From contig JAJRPL010000329.1 of the NCBI GenBank assembly GCA_024280815.1, positions 1-27,992 on the forward strand: a stretch of DNA of 27,992 bases. The letters run 5' to 3'. The stretch comes from Bacteroidota bacterium (GTDB lineage: Bacteria > Bacteroidota > Bacteroidia > Flavobacteriales > Flavobacteriaceae). This document shows, piece by piece, positions 1 to 7,200 of this stretch. A model generated the notes under the pieces. The model had not been told where the DNA came from, searched no databases, and was given only the letters and a program-made list of their open reading frames with translations. Made by a program: the position numbers and the translations under genes. Numbering within the stretch: the first letter of the stretch is position 1; every line of letters begins with the position of its first letter.

Positions 1-575
1 AAAAGCATAAGCAGTCATGGCTAAAACTGTTCCAATACCAAAACCAATAATGTATTGAATTCCTTCATACTTAGAATTAAAACTCAACACCGGTAAGAGT
101 AATAAAAAATGAGCAACTCCAGCCAAACCATGTAAGAAACCTATCCCAAAAGATGAAAAAATATTCTGCTTAATTTTTTTACTATGGGCATGTTCATGCT
201 TTTCTTGATGATGATGATGGTGCTTATGTTTATGTATAAAAGGTTCTCCTTCTGTATGAACATGTGTATGTTCATGTTTTTTTTGTTCATTAAAAATTCT
301 ATAAAAAGCCCAAAGCCCAACACCAATTAAAACCACACCAACCAATTGTTCACTATGTTCTGAGATTTTTTCAACAGGAATAAAATCTTTAAATAACAAG
401 AATAATACGCCTATTAAAAGCATTCCTGATAAATGACCAAACCCCCAAGATAAGCCTACTTTCCAAGCTTTTTTTCAGATTCAATAGCTAATGGTGTAAC
501 AGCAGCTAAGTGATCTGGACCTGAAATTACATGGAGCATTGAAGCTAAAATTGCAGCAAACAAGGATGACGTCAT
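1..575 (-). pseudogene. NicO/UreH-type nickel-cobalt transporter, split by a frameshift, partial at window edge
   Basis: Multi-span membrane protein of the nickel/cobalt (NicO, RcnA, UreH-like) transporter class. The ATG at 573-575 opens a frame carrying HVISGPDHLAAV, the family's H-x(4)-DH signature. This frame ends at a TAG at 456-458 just after a run of seven T on the plus strand (469-475). Reading on in the -1 frame restores the protein without stops to the window edge: WKVGLSWGFGHLSG, a membrane span, a His-rich loop (five His in a row, about 18 His between 181 and 285), then GIGFLHGLAGVAHF. The C-terminus lies outside the window. The zero-frame sequence at the break is GAA AAA AAG, which contains the slippery heptamer A AAA AAG, so programmed -1 frameshifting is a formal alternative to mutation or sequencing error. 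The gene starts 40 bp after thioredoxin. The family assignment is fairly secure; the metal is inferred. Confidence 0.75.
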
Positions 576-615
576 TAAGAATGAGTTATTTTAGAAATGT
601 GAAAATACAAAAAAC

Positions 616-912
616 TTAACAATGACTCTCTAATAAAGCTACCAATTGATTGGCAGGTACAACACCAGATTGTCGCCAAACTTGTTTACCTTCTTTAAAA
701 ATGATAAGTGTGGGTACCCCTTGCACCTGAAATGAAGCAGCAGTAGATTTATTTTTATCTACATCAATTTTGACAATTTTCACCTTGTCTTTTAATTGTT
801 GCTTAACCTCTTTTAAAATAGGAACCATGGTTTTGCAAGGACCACACCAAGCAGCACTAAAGTCTACTAAAACTGGTGTTTTTTGATTGATTATTTCTTT
901 GAAAGATGCCAC
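616..912 (-). CDS. trxA: thioredoxin family protein
   Basis: Small cytoplasmic thiol-disulfide oxidoreductase of 98 aa, near the usual 100-110 aa of thioredoxins and without a signal peptide. The active site W22-C23-G24-P25-C26 is canonical, and the cis-proline is in GVPT (P67). It presumably reduces protein disulfides with electrons from thioredoxin reductase. The start is a GTG at 910-912; no ATG lies upstream in frame, and starting later would remove the first beta strand. The last residue is a cysteine (C98), which is unusual and leaves an exposed extra thiol. The gene sits between an HMA metal-binding protein and a metal transporter on the same strand, suggesting a metal/redox-handling group. 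The symbol is used in the generic sense; a specialised thioredoxin remains possible. Confidence 0.9.
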   Translation of the reverse strand: MASFKEIINQKTPVLVDFSAAWCGPCKTMVPILKEVKQQLKDKVKIVKIDVDKNKSTAASFQVQGVPTLIIFKEGKQVWRQSGVVPANQLVALLESHC

Positions 913-957
913 GAGTAAAATTTAAAATTAGAAAAAACAAACTCCAAAATATTTATT

Positions 958-990
958 AGTCAGGGCTTCACTTAAAGTGAAACCCTGACT
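958..990 (-). terminator. hairpin terminator after the HMA gene
   Basis: A 14-pair stem (958-971 with 977-990, one C/A mismatch) closes a small loop directly after the HMA stop codon. On the plus strand it is followed by six T. On the transcribed minus strand the trailing sequence is only AT-rich (AATAAATATTTT), so termination there may be leaky and thioredoxin could be reached by readthrough. Confidence 0.6.
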
Positions 991-993
991 TTT

Positions 994-1263
994 TTATTCT
1001 GCACTCATTTTACCAGAAGCACAGCTTACAAAAGATTTTGCTTTGTGTATCATAGTATTGGCATCACCAACTTCTGGATAGCCCATTTTTGTTAATTTTT
1101 CTTTAACAGCTATAAAGATTTCTTCAGAAACTTCATTGATTTTTATTTCAGAATTTTCTAAGGTTACTTCTACTTCGTTTACACCTTCTAAAGAAAGTAA
1201 TCCTTTTTTAATGGTGCTAGCACAACCATTACATTTTAAGTTTAATATATTTATTGTTGTCAT
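994..1263 (-). CDS. heavy-metal-associated (HMA) domain protein
   Basis: An 89-aa protein with a single ferredoxin-like HMA domain, as in copper chaperones and P-type ATPase N-domains. The metal site is C11-N-G-C14 in the loop after the first beta strand (TINILNLKCNGC). The helix STIKKGLLSLEGV and the strand EVEVTLENSEIKI follow in the expected order. A C-terminal extension of about 15 residues carries one further cysteine (C81) in SCASGK. It probably binds Cu(I) or another soft metal and hands it to a transporter or enzyme. No signal peptide is seen, so it is likely cytoplasmic. Thioredoxin and a nickel/cobalt-type transporter follow on the same strand. It has its own TAnnTTTG-type box upstream. 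Confidence 0.88.
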   Translation of the reverse strand: MTTINILNLKCNGCASTIKKGLLSLEGVNEVEVTLENSEIKINEVSEEIFIAVKEKLTKMGYPEVGDANTMIHKAKSFVSCASGKMSAE

Positions 1264-1299
1264 TTTTTTAATTTTATAATGATATTCTGTTTAAGAGGT

Positions 1300-1307
1300 C
1301 AAAATTA
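1300..1307 (-). promoter_or_regulatory. candidate TAnnTTTG promoter box for the HMA gene
   Basis: On the minus strand this reads TAATTTTG, an exact match to the Bacteroidota -7 consensus TAnnTTTG, 37 bp before the HMA start codon. No convincing -33 TTTG lies at the usual spacing, so the call rests on one element. Confidence 0.35.
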
Positions 1308-1332
1308 AACAATAATTATTACACCAGTTTTA

Positions 1333-1476
1333 TTATTTTTTATTTTTTCGTGTCCCACCATGACCCATAGCCACAACACTTAATATTTTATAGTTTAACC
1401 AAATAAACTTAAAAATTTGGATAAACGGATTTCTCATGATAAACGTTTTCTGAAATTTTGTTATTTTTTTTGCCAT
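1333..1476 (-). CDS. 47-aa small basic protein of unknown function
   Basis: ATG at 1474-1476, TAA at 1333-1335. The 47-aa product starts MAKKITKF, has an amphipathic or hydrophobic middle (FIQIFKFIWLNYKILSVV) and ends in a glycine-rich basic tail, MGHGGTRKNKK. Its composition and ordered layout look like a real small protein rather than random AT-rich sequence. From memory, short proteins with a similar GHGGTR tail occur in other Flavobacteriia, but I cannot check this. The central segment could lie at the membrane interface. It sits between the SQR-like gene and the HMA gene, on the same strand and downstream of a palindromic repeat. No function is assigned. Conservation of the frame in relatives would decide whether it is real. 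Confidence 0.55.
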   Translation of the reverse strand: MAKKITKFQKTFIMRNPFIQIFKFIWLNYKILSVVAMGHGGTRKNKK

Positions 1477-1498
1477 TTTACTTTATTTTATTAGAAAG

Positions 1499-1525
1499 TT
1501 CTCGACGCTGCTCGAACTGACATGT
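1499..1525. repeat. dispersed palindromic repeat (TCGA-rich)
   Basis: A sequence of the form AGTTC-TCGACGCTGCTCGA-GAACT-like arms, with two TCGA boxes around CGCTGC, followed by CTGACATG. It is strikingly GC-rich against its AT-rich surroundings. It matches the type of short palindromic intergenic repeat (TTCTCGACnnnGCTCGAACTGACA-like) that I recall as abundant in Flavobacteriaceae genomes. It lies between the SQR-like gene and the 47-aa ORF. Only one copy is in this window. Confidence 0.5.
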
Positions 1526-1560
1526 TTTAATTTTGGAATTTATAAATTTTGATTTAAAAT

Positions 1561-3015
1561 CTATTCTGGTATCAACCACCAAAAAGGTTTCATTTTTGCT
1601 TTATATAAAAAAGCATAATGTAAGGCTAATTTTACCCAATGACCTGCTAAGCCTAAATCGCCAATAGTTTTTGAATTTATCCTACCTGTTTCAGGATATT
1701 TTATATAATCTGGTACAATGGGGTTGGTGGTAATGGTAACGCCTCTACCGTCTAACATTCCAAATCCTGTTGACGCTATACATGCTGCTCCCATATTTCC
1801 CATAGAACCTAAATGGTGAATGTCATCAGTTTTATTTTTAATCATATGTACAATATTATCAGCCACCAACTTAGCTGAAATACCTGAAGGCATTCCTGTT
1901 CTTGGTGGTGTGGGCGATATTGGCGTGCCATTTTTACTTACTCTTGGTTTAGAAATAGCATGAGGTGGTGCAAAGGCAATCCCTGGGGCAAAAATATTTT
2001 TATAAGATGGATTTTGATAGGTCTCTGGCCAATCTTGAACAGTCCATTCTTCATAGGGTCTTGGTGTGTAATCGGCATCGACCACCATAAAGCCTCTAAA
2101 GAGTTTTTCGGTAATATCACTTCCGTTTTTATCATAGGCTGTAAAACCATGACCAGAAAAAGCAGGGATTAACATGGCTAAGTCAAATTCTTCAACTTTT
2201 TGATCGCCATTTAAGGTTTCATAATATGCTTTTCCTTCTTCAATTTTATGTACACCTGCTCTTTTGATCACTTTTATACCTCTATCGGCAAAAACCATTT
2301 CAATTAAGTCTTTAGAAGGCATTAATTTGCTTCCCATTTTAACGGTAAGACCATCCATACCAAAATCGCCTACTTCATATTCATTAGAAATCCACGTTAC
2401 GGTGGCTTTATCTCTCACTTTATGACGATTTAATTCTTGTTCAACATTCATAATATATTCAAAAGCAGCTCCTTGGCAAGTGGATTTAGCATGACCTGTA
2501 CCAATTAATATTTTTACATGCTCTCCTTTTTTCATTCGGTCTATTTGAACTTTCAAATCTTTCCAAGCATGTTGAGCGTGGTCATACGTACAAACTGATG
2601 TTGTGCCAAAAGTACCTGGTTGTAAGCCCTCAGTAGCCGCAAAATTTAATTTTGGCCCTGTAGCATTGATTAAATAATCATAATCTACTTTAATGGTTTC
2701 ACCTTTTTTATCGCCAACTACATATTCTGCTTTAACAAAACCTTTAGCTATTTCTGCATCACCTTCTGGATGAAAAGTGGTTACTTTTGCTTGAATATAG
2801 GTAATATTCTTTTTTTTATAAAGTGGAGCCAATGGAAAAATACATTGCTCAGGTTTCATTCTGCCAATACCCACCCAAATATTTGAAGGAACCCACTGGT
2901 AATTACTATTTGGTGAAACGACAATAACCTCATGCTCTTTTGATAAGTTTTTTCTTAAATAAGATACAGCAGTATGACCAGATACACCTGCTCCTAAAAC
3001 AACTACTTTTGCCAT
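1561..3015 (-). CDS. sqr: sulfide:quinone reductase-like FAD-dependent oxidoreductase
   Basis: A 484-aa flavoprotein of the two-dinucleotide-binding-domain family. The N-terminal FAD-binding fingerprint is GAGVSG (residues 8-13) in strand VVVLGAG. NATGP (117-121) and the late FAD segment NIFAPGIAFAPP (340-351) follow. Cysteines lie at 58, 142, 180 and 412. C180 in STCQGAAFE and C412 in AACIAS sit where SQRs keep their redox-active pair. The C-terminal HYAFLYKAKMKPFWWLIPE is an aromatic, basic, amphipathic end typical of quinone-linked monotopic SQRs. It probably oxidises sulfide to sulfane sulfur and passes electrons to quinone at the membrane. Neighbouring rhodanese and heme lipoproteins fit sulfur oxidation. 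The upstream promoter holds a Crp/Fnr-like palindrome. Substrate is inferred; flavocytochrome c or another persulfide-handling relative is possible. Confidence 0.82.
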   Translation of the reverse strand: MAKVVVLGAGVSGHTAVSYLRKNLSKEHEVIVVSPNSNYQWVPSNIWVGIGRMKPEQCIFPLAPLYKKKNITYIQAKVTTFHPEGDAEIAKGFVKAEYVVGDKKGETIKVDYDYLINATGPKLNFAATEGLQPGTFGTTSVCTYDHAQHAWKDLKVQIDRMKKGEHVKILIGTGHAKSTCQGAAFEYIMNVEQELNRHKVRDKATVTWISNEYEVGDFGMDGLTVKMGSKLMPSKDLIEMVFADRGIKVIKRAGVHKIEEGKAYYETLNGDQKVEEFDLAMLIPAFSGHGFTAYDKNGSDITEKLFRGFMVVDADYTPRPYEEWTVQDWPETYQNPSYKNIFAPGIAFAPPHAISKPRVSKNGTPISPTPPRTGMPSGISAKLVADNIVHMIKNKTDDIHHLGSMGNMGAACIASTGFGMLDGRGVTITTNPIVPDYIKYPETGRINSKTIGDLGLAGHWVKLALHYAFLYKAKMKPFWWLIPE

Positions 3016-3037
3016 TATGATTGAGTTTGATTGAATT

Positions 3038-3045
3038 CAAAAGTA
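3038..3045 (-). promoter_or_regulatory. TAnnTTTG -7 box of the sqr promoter
   Basis: The minus-strand reading is TACTTTTG, an exact TAnnTTTG match, 23 bp before the sqr ATG. No good -33 TTTG is seen. Instead a Crp/Fnr-like palindrome is centred 31 bp upstream of the box centre, as expected for an activator-dependent promoter. Confidence 0.55.
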
Positions 3046-3056
3046 CAATAAAAAAA

Positions 3057-3088
3057 CCCTGAATTGTAACAAGAGTTACAGTTCAGGG
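3057..3088 (-). terminator. rho-independent terminator after the rhodanese-cytochrome operon
   Basis: A 14-pair stem (3057-3070 with 3075-3088, one T·G pair) with a 4-base loop, followed on the transcribed strand by seven T (3050-3056). It lies 25 bp after the stop codon of the heme lipoprotein gene. This is a classic intrinsic terminator, and its inner stem doubles as a candidate regulator site for sqr. Confidence 0.85.
3065..3080. promoter_or_regulatory. Crp/Fnr-like operator upstream of sqr
   Basis: A perfect palindrome, TGTAAC-AAGA-GTTACA, fitting the Crp/Fnr family pattern TGTnA-N6-TnACA. Its centre at 3072.5 is 31 bp from the centre of the sqr -7 box, which puts it near -40, the usual class II activator position. 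It is also the loop-side half of the terminator stem, so part of the symmetry could be due to that role alone. Confidence 0.5.
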
Positions 3089-3113
3089 CTATAAAACTTT
3101 AATTATTAAATAG

Positions 3114-3686
3114 TTATTCAGATTTAAAAGTGATATTTACAATTCCTCTTAAATCACCAACCTTAAAACCAGTGGCTTTATCGTTTGGGTATAATGATTT
3201 TATAAGGCTGTCTGTTTTCACAGAAACTTCTTTACCAACAGTGCCATGACAAGCCAAACATTTAGCTTCTAATTTCATAGGTGCATAAAAATGGACGTTA
3301 CCTTCTTTGTCTTTAGAGACTATTGGTTTTAACTTTTCTCCTTTTGAAAGTGATGCTAAATATTGATTTAAAATTGCTGTTTCAGTTGCATTCGGATTGT
3401 TATCTTCATTCCGAATTTTATGAGAAGTTCTTTTGATAGAAACTTGATACTTATCAGCTACTTCTTTTGTTAAAGGATTAGCGGCAGTATTACAAAAAGG
3501 AATGGCTTGTTTAGGGCCTCCTTTTTTCATTTGTTGCATTAAATTACCTCCTAATTTTTTTACAGTGTTTTGAGCAATTTCTTTGCCTTTTACTATGTAT
3601 TCTTCTTTTTCTTTAGTTGTTAAATCTTTTTGACAACTTGAAAAAAGTAATGTAGTAATAGCGAATAAACTTAGTATCCGTTTCAT
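3114..3686 (-). CDS. DUF3365 (Tll0287-like) mono-heme c-type lipoprotein
   Basis: 190 aa. The start MKRILSLFAITTLLFSSC is a lipoprotein signal with lipobox cysteine C18, so the protein is exported and lipid-anchored. A single heme c motif, C143-L-A-C-H147, is followed by G, as in the CLACHG of DUF3365 proteins. The upstream part (about 40-140) has the family layout: an AIPFC segment with C65, RTSHKIRNEDNNPN, and YAPMKLEAKCLACH. Such proteins are thought to be heme sensors or electron-transfer proteins. The gene follows the rhodanese lipoprotein by 14 bp and ends 25 bp before a strong terminator, so the two form an operon. Its link to sulfur oxidation is inferred from sqr and rhodanese. C65 is a candidate second heme contact or redox residue. 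Confidence 0.85.
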   Translation of the reverse strand: MKRILSLFAITTLLFSSCQKDLTTKEKEEYIVKGKEIAQNTVKKLGGNLMQQMKKGGPKQAIPFCNTAANPLTKEVADKYQVSIKRTSHKIRNEDNNPNATETAILNQYLASLSKGEKLKPIVSKDKEGNVHFYAPMKLEAKCLACHGTVGKEVSVKTDSLIKSLYPNDKATGFKVGDLRGIVNITFKSE

Positions 3687-3700
3687 AGTTGACTTTAGAA

Positions 3701-4123
3701 TTATTTGATAACCTCTAAATTACTACGGCTCCAGTTTTTAAAACCACCTTGTAAGTCATAGATTTTTGTAAAGCCAGCGTCTTCTAATTTTGTTGCAGAC
3801 TTACCGCTTCTATTTCCGCTTTTACAATACACATAAATTTCTTTGTCTTTGTTTAATTTAGACATTTGAGCTACAAAATCAGCATCAAAAAAATTGATGT
3901 TTATTGCACCTTTTATATGTCCAGCATTATATTCATCTGGTGTACGAACATCAACCAATTGAATGTCACCTAATTTAGTGTTTAAATCGGCTGGGTTTAT
4001 TAGTTCAATGGTTGGTTTTTCTTGTGCAGTAGTTGTTCCACTATCTTTAGCTTTACTTTGTGCACAACTTGTTAAGGTGAAAATAAATACGGTTAGTAAC
4101 GAAATGTTTATTAATTTTTTCAT
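3701..4123 (-). CDS. rhodanese-like lipoprotein (copy 1)
   Basis: 140 aa with lipoprotein signal MKKLINISLLTVFIFTLTSC (lipobox cysteine C20) and one rhodanese domain (about 40-135). The active-site loop is C100-KSGNRS, the six-residue loop of single-domain rhodaneses, preceded by VDVRTPDEYNAGHIKGA and followed by LQGGFKNW. It should carry persulfide sulfur on C100 in the periplasm or at the cell surface. It is the first gene of an operon with the heme lipoprotein (14-bp gap). The promoter region carries a TAnnTTTG box and a strong Crp/Fnr-like palindrome. A paralogue with the same plan lies at 26247-26705 beyond the 22-kb locus. Next to an SQR-like gene, it probably accepts or relays sulfane sulfur; a role in disulfide or redox quality control is the alternative. 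Confidence 0.9.
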   Translation of the reverse strand: MKKLINISLLTVFIFTLTSCAQSKAKDSGTTTAQEKPTIELINPADLNTKLGDIQLVDVRTPDEYNAGHIKGAININFFDADFVAQMSKLNKDKEIYVYCKSGNRSGKSATKLEDAGFTKIYDLQGGFKNWSRSNLEVIK

Positions 4124-4144
4124 GATTATTTATGTTTTATTAGA

Positions 4145-4152
4145 CAAAGGTA
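4145..4152 (-). promoter_or_regulatory. TAnnTTTG -7 box of the rhodanese operon promoter
   Basis: The minus strand reads TACCTTTG, an exact consensus match, 22 bp before the ATG. The operator palindrome centre is 32 bp further upstream, almost the same geometry as at sqr. Confidence 0.6.
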
Positions 4153-4170
4153 AGTTTAATTCAATTTTTA

Positions 4171-4190
4171 TTTGTGATATAAGTTACAAA
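4171..4190. promoter_or_regulatory. Crp/Fnr-like operator upstream of the rhodanese operon
   Basis: Plus strand TTTGTGATATAAGTTACAAA: arms TTTGTnA and TnACAAA around six bases, a clear Crp/Fnr-family palindrome. It lies between the end of the SprB-type gene and the rhodanese gene. The regulator is not in the window. The arms resemble sites of Fnr/Nnr/HcpR-like regulators, which would fit control by oxygen or reactive N/S species. Confidence 0.6.
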
Positions 4191-4198
4191 TCATTATT

Positions 4199-4215
4199 TA
4201 ACAACTCCGTTGTTA
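4199..4215 (-). terminator. hairpin after the SprB-repeat gene
   Basis: Seven perfect pairs, TAACAAC with GTTGTTA, around loop TCC, 6 bp after the adhesin stop codon. It lacks a strong T tract on the transcribed strand, so termination is plausible but not certain. Confidence 0.45.
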
Positions 4216-4220
4216 TTTGA

Positions 4221-7200
4221 TTATTTCACAATAATCTTGCGAACTTGCGAACCTTTAGGAGTTTCTAACATTACTAAATATACACCAATAGCCATGTTGA
4301 TATTGTAATCAAAAATGTAATTTTCTTGGTTTTCACCAATTTTTTTATTTGTCATTACATTAGATGTTAGATTGATAATTTTAATGCTTACTGGTGCTAT
4401 TTCTTTTAATGAAATTTTTGCCTTAAAAACACCATTATTTGGATTAGGGAATATGCTAAATTCTTTAATAAATGAACGATTATTATCTTGATTTGTGCCA
4501 AAATCTGTTTGAGATTGAACGATTATTTCTTTGACTAAGGTTTCTTGACATGAGCCTTTTCTAGTAGTCATAGTTACGGTATAAACACCTTTTTCATCAA
4601 ATTTTAGTTCGGCATAATCTCCATTTTGGCTAACTATAGTTGTCCCTTGAGAGAATTCCCAAGTCACTATCTCTGGTACGGGATGACTTACATCAACCAC
4701 AACAATAGTTTCTCCTACAAAAGCTTGTGTAGGTACTAAAAAGTCAGCAGAAATCACTTCGTTTGTTGTTGTTAAAGTAAAAGTATCTGCAGCTTGACAG
4801 CCATTTGCATTGGTAATAGTTAGTGAATATTCTCCATCTTCAGTTAATGTAACGAAAGGAGAGGTACTTGTAAATCCGTTTATAGAAGTCCATTGATAAG
4901 TAGCCCCAGTATCTTCAATAGAGGCATCAATCTCATAAGTTTGCCCTTTACATAATTCTTTATCTTCACCTAAGTCAATTGCTAATTGTTCAGGGTTTTC
5001 AAGAATGAAATTTACTATAGATTTACACCCTGCGTTATCTGTAATGGTAAGATCATAATTTCCTGAAATTAGATTTGTTAAGTTAGGAGTTGTTGCGTTG
5101 GTATTCCATAAATAGGTGTAAGGAGGACTACCATTACTTACTGTTACTTCTATTGAACCATCATTATTTCCGTAACAAGAAGGGTTTATGACATTACTAC
5201 CAACTAACATTCCACCAGGTTGAGTTAATTCTATGCTTTGTGAAAACTCACAGCCGTTTTTATCGGTTACAGTCAAGGTGTAATTTCCTACGCCTAAGCT
5301 GGAAATATTTATAGTTATTGCTCCATTATTCCATAAATAGGTATAGGGAGAAGTATCTCCTGTTACGCTTGAACTAATAGAGCCATCTTGTCCACTACAA
5401 CTTACTGTATTGGTTACAACTAAGTCTATGTCTAATGGTATAGGTTCTGTTAACACATATGTTTTGGTTTGTGAAACATTATGATCATCTGTGATAACTA
5501 CTTGATACGTCCCTGCTTTTAAGTTGGTAGCGACTGTCATGGTTTGATTGATGGATTCAAAAGAACCATTATTCTCCATTTTCCATTCATATTGATAATC
5601 TGAACCAAAATTTAAAAAGCCACCATTTGCTGTTGCAGTTATTTCTCCTGTTGAGTCTCCATTGCACAATATGGGAGAGGTTTCATCAAAAGTAATTACA
5701 ATAGCATCTGGAGCTAGTAGAGCAAAGTCTTCCGTAGCAATACAACCACTATTATCGGTACTTGTATCTGCATTACCATCTCTTACGGTTAATGTGTACA
5801 CTCCTTCACCAATATTAGAAAGGTTTTTTGTTGTGGCTATTTCTGTTCCTGTATTATCTGTCCATTTAAAGGTGTAATCTAATGTGCCTCCATTAATATT
5901 TACATTGATAAAACCATCTGTTGCTGTTGCAGAACTAGGTTCTTTTAATTGATCTAATGTGATGCTCAATTGTTCTGTTGGAGCAGTTAATTCAATAGAT
6001 TGCTCAGTAAAACACCCATTATTATCACTAATAATTACTGTATAACTACCTGAATGAAGGTTTGAAACATCTTTATCTGTAGAAAAAGGAATCCCTGAGT
6101 TATCTCTCCAGCTGTAGGTATAAGGAGCAGTACCTCCTTCTGGTGTAATTTCTATAGCCCCATCATTACCATCATAACATTTGATATTCTCTTTAACAAT
6201 TTTTATTGCTATTTCTACAGGCTGTATTAATTCATAATCAGCCTGTACTTGTGTATTAGCGTTATCGGTTACAACAACACGATACTTACCAACACCTAAA
6301 TTACCAATAGTTTTTGTAGTTGTATTTAGAGTTTCATAAGTGCCATTATTATCCTTAAACCACTCATAAGTATAAGGTGTTTCACCGCCAATAGGTTTTG
6401 CGGTTAATTGACCGTCGGTTTCTCCAAAACAAGAAATTGGTGTCTCATCAATGGTTGTAGATAAAGGTTGTGGTTCTGCCAAACGTATTTCTAAGCTAGA
6501 TTCACAGCCTAGGTTCACAGCACTTAAAGTGTAATTTGCATCATGTATAGTTACCGTATAGATACCATCCCTCAATCCGGAAATGCTATTTGAATTAGTA
6601 CCAATTTGATTGCCGTTACTATCTGTCCATATATAAGTATAAGGAGTAGTTCCTTCTGAAACATCAACGGTAATGGAGCCATCTGTGCCTCCAACAGTTG
6701 TCGGGTTTACAATGGTGCCTTCAGTAATTTCAATAGCTAAAGGTTCAGAAATAAAGATAGAACCATTGGTAAAACAACCTTTTTCATCAGTAATGGTATA
6801 AAAATATTCTCCTTTAATCAGGTTTGTTCTGCTTGCAGAAGTAATACTTACATCATCTTGCCAATCTATGGTATAAGTGCCAATTCCTCCAGAAATAGCT
6901 AAATCTATGGTTCCATTAGCAGCATCATTACATATAATTGGAGTTAAATTTTCTAGAACGGTCAATGTTTCAGGTTCATCTAAAGTAACTGTATCATCGG
7001 CTGTTGCTCCATTGCTATCGGTTACGGTAACAGTATAAGTACCCGCTACAACATTTATTGTTTTTGTACTTTCACCGTTATTCCATAGATAGGTGTAGTT
7101 TTCTCCATTAGCTATAAAGCCACCTTGACCTTGAGCGGTAATTGTAGCCTTATCACCATTACAATCTATTAGGCCAACGGTAAAAGTAATACTTAATGAT

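Noticed and set aside
1938..2172. Plus- and minus-strand ORFs of 70 aa
   Set aside because: Alternative-frame shadows inside the sqr gene, whose own frame has clear flavoprotein motifs.
3963..4220. 85-aa plus-strand ORF across the rhodanese promoter
   Set aside because: It overlaps the rhodanese signal region and operator; no promoter or motif supports it.
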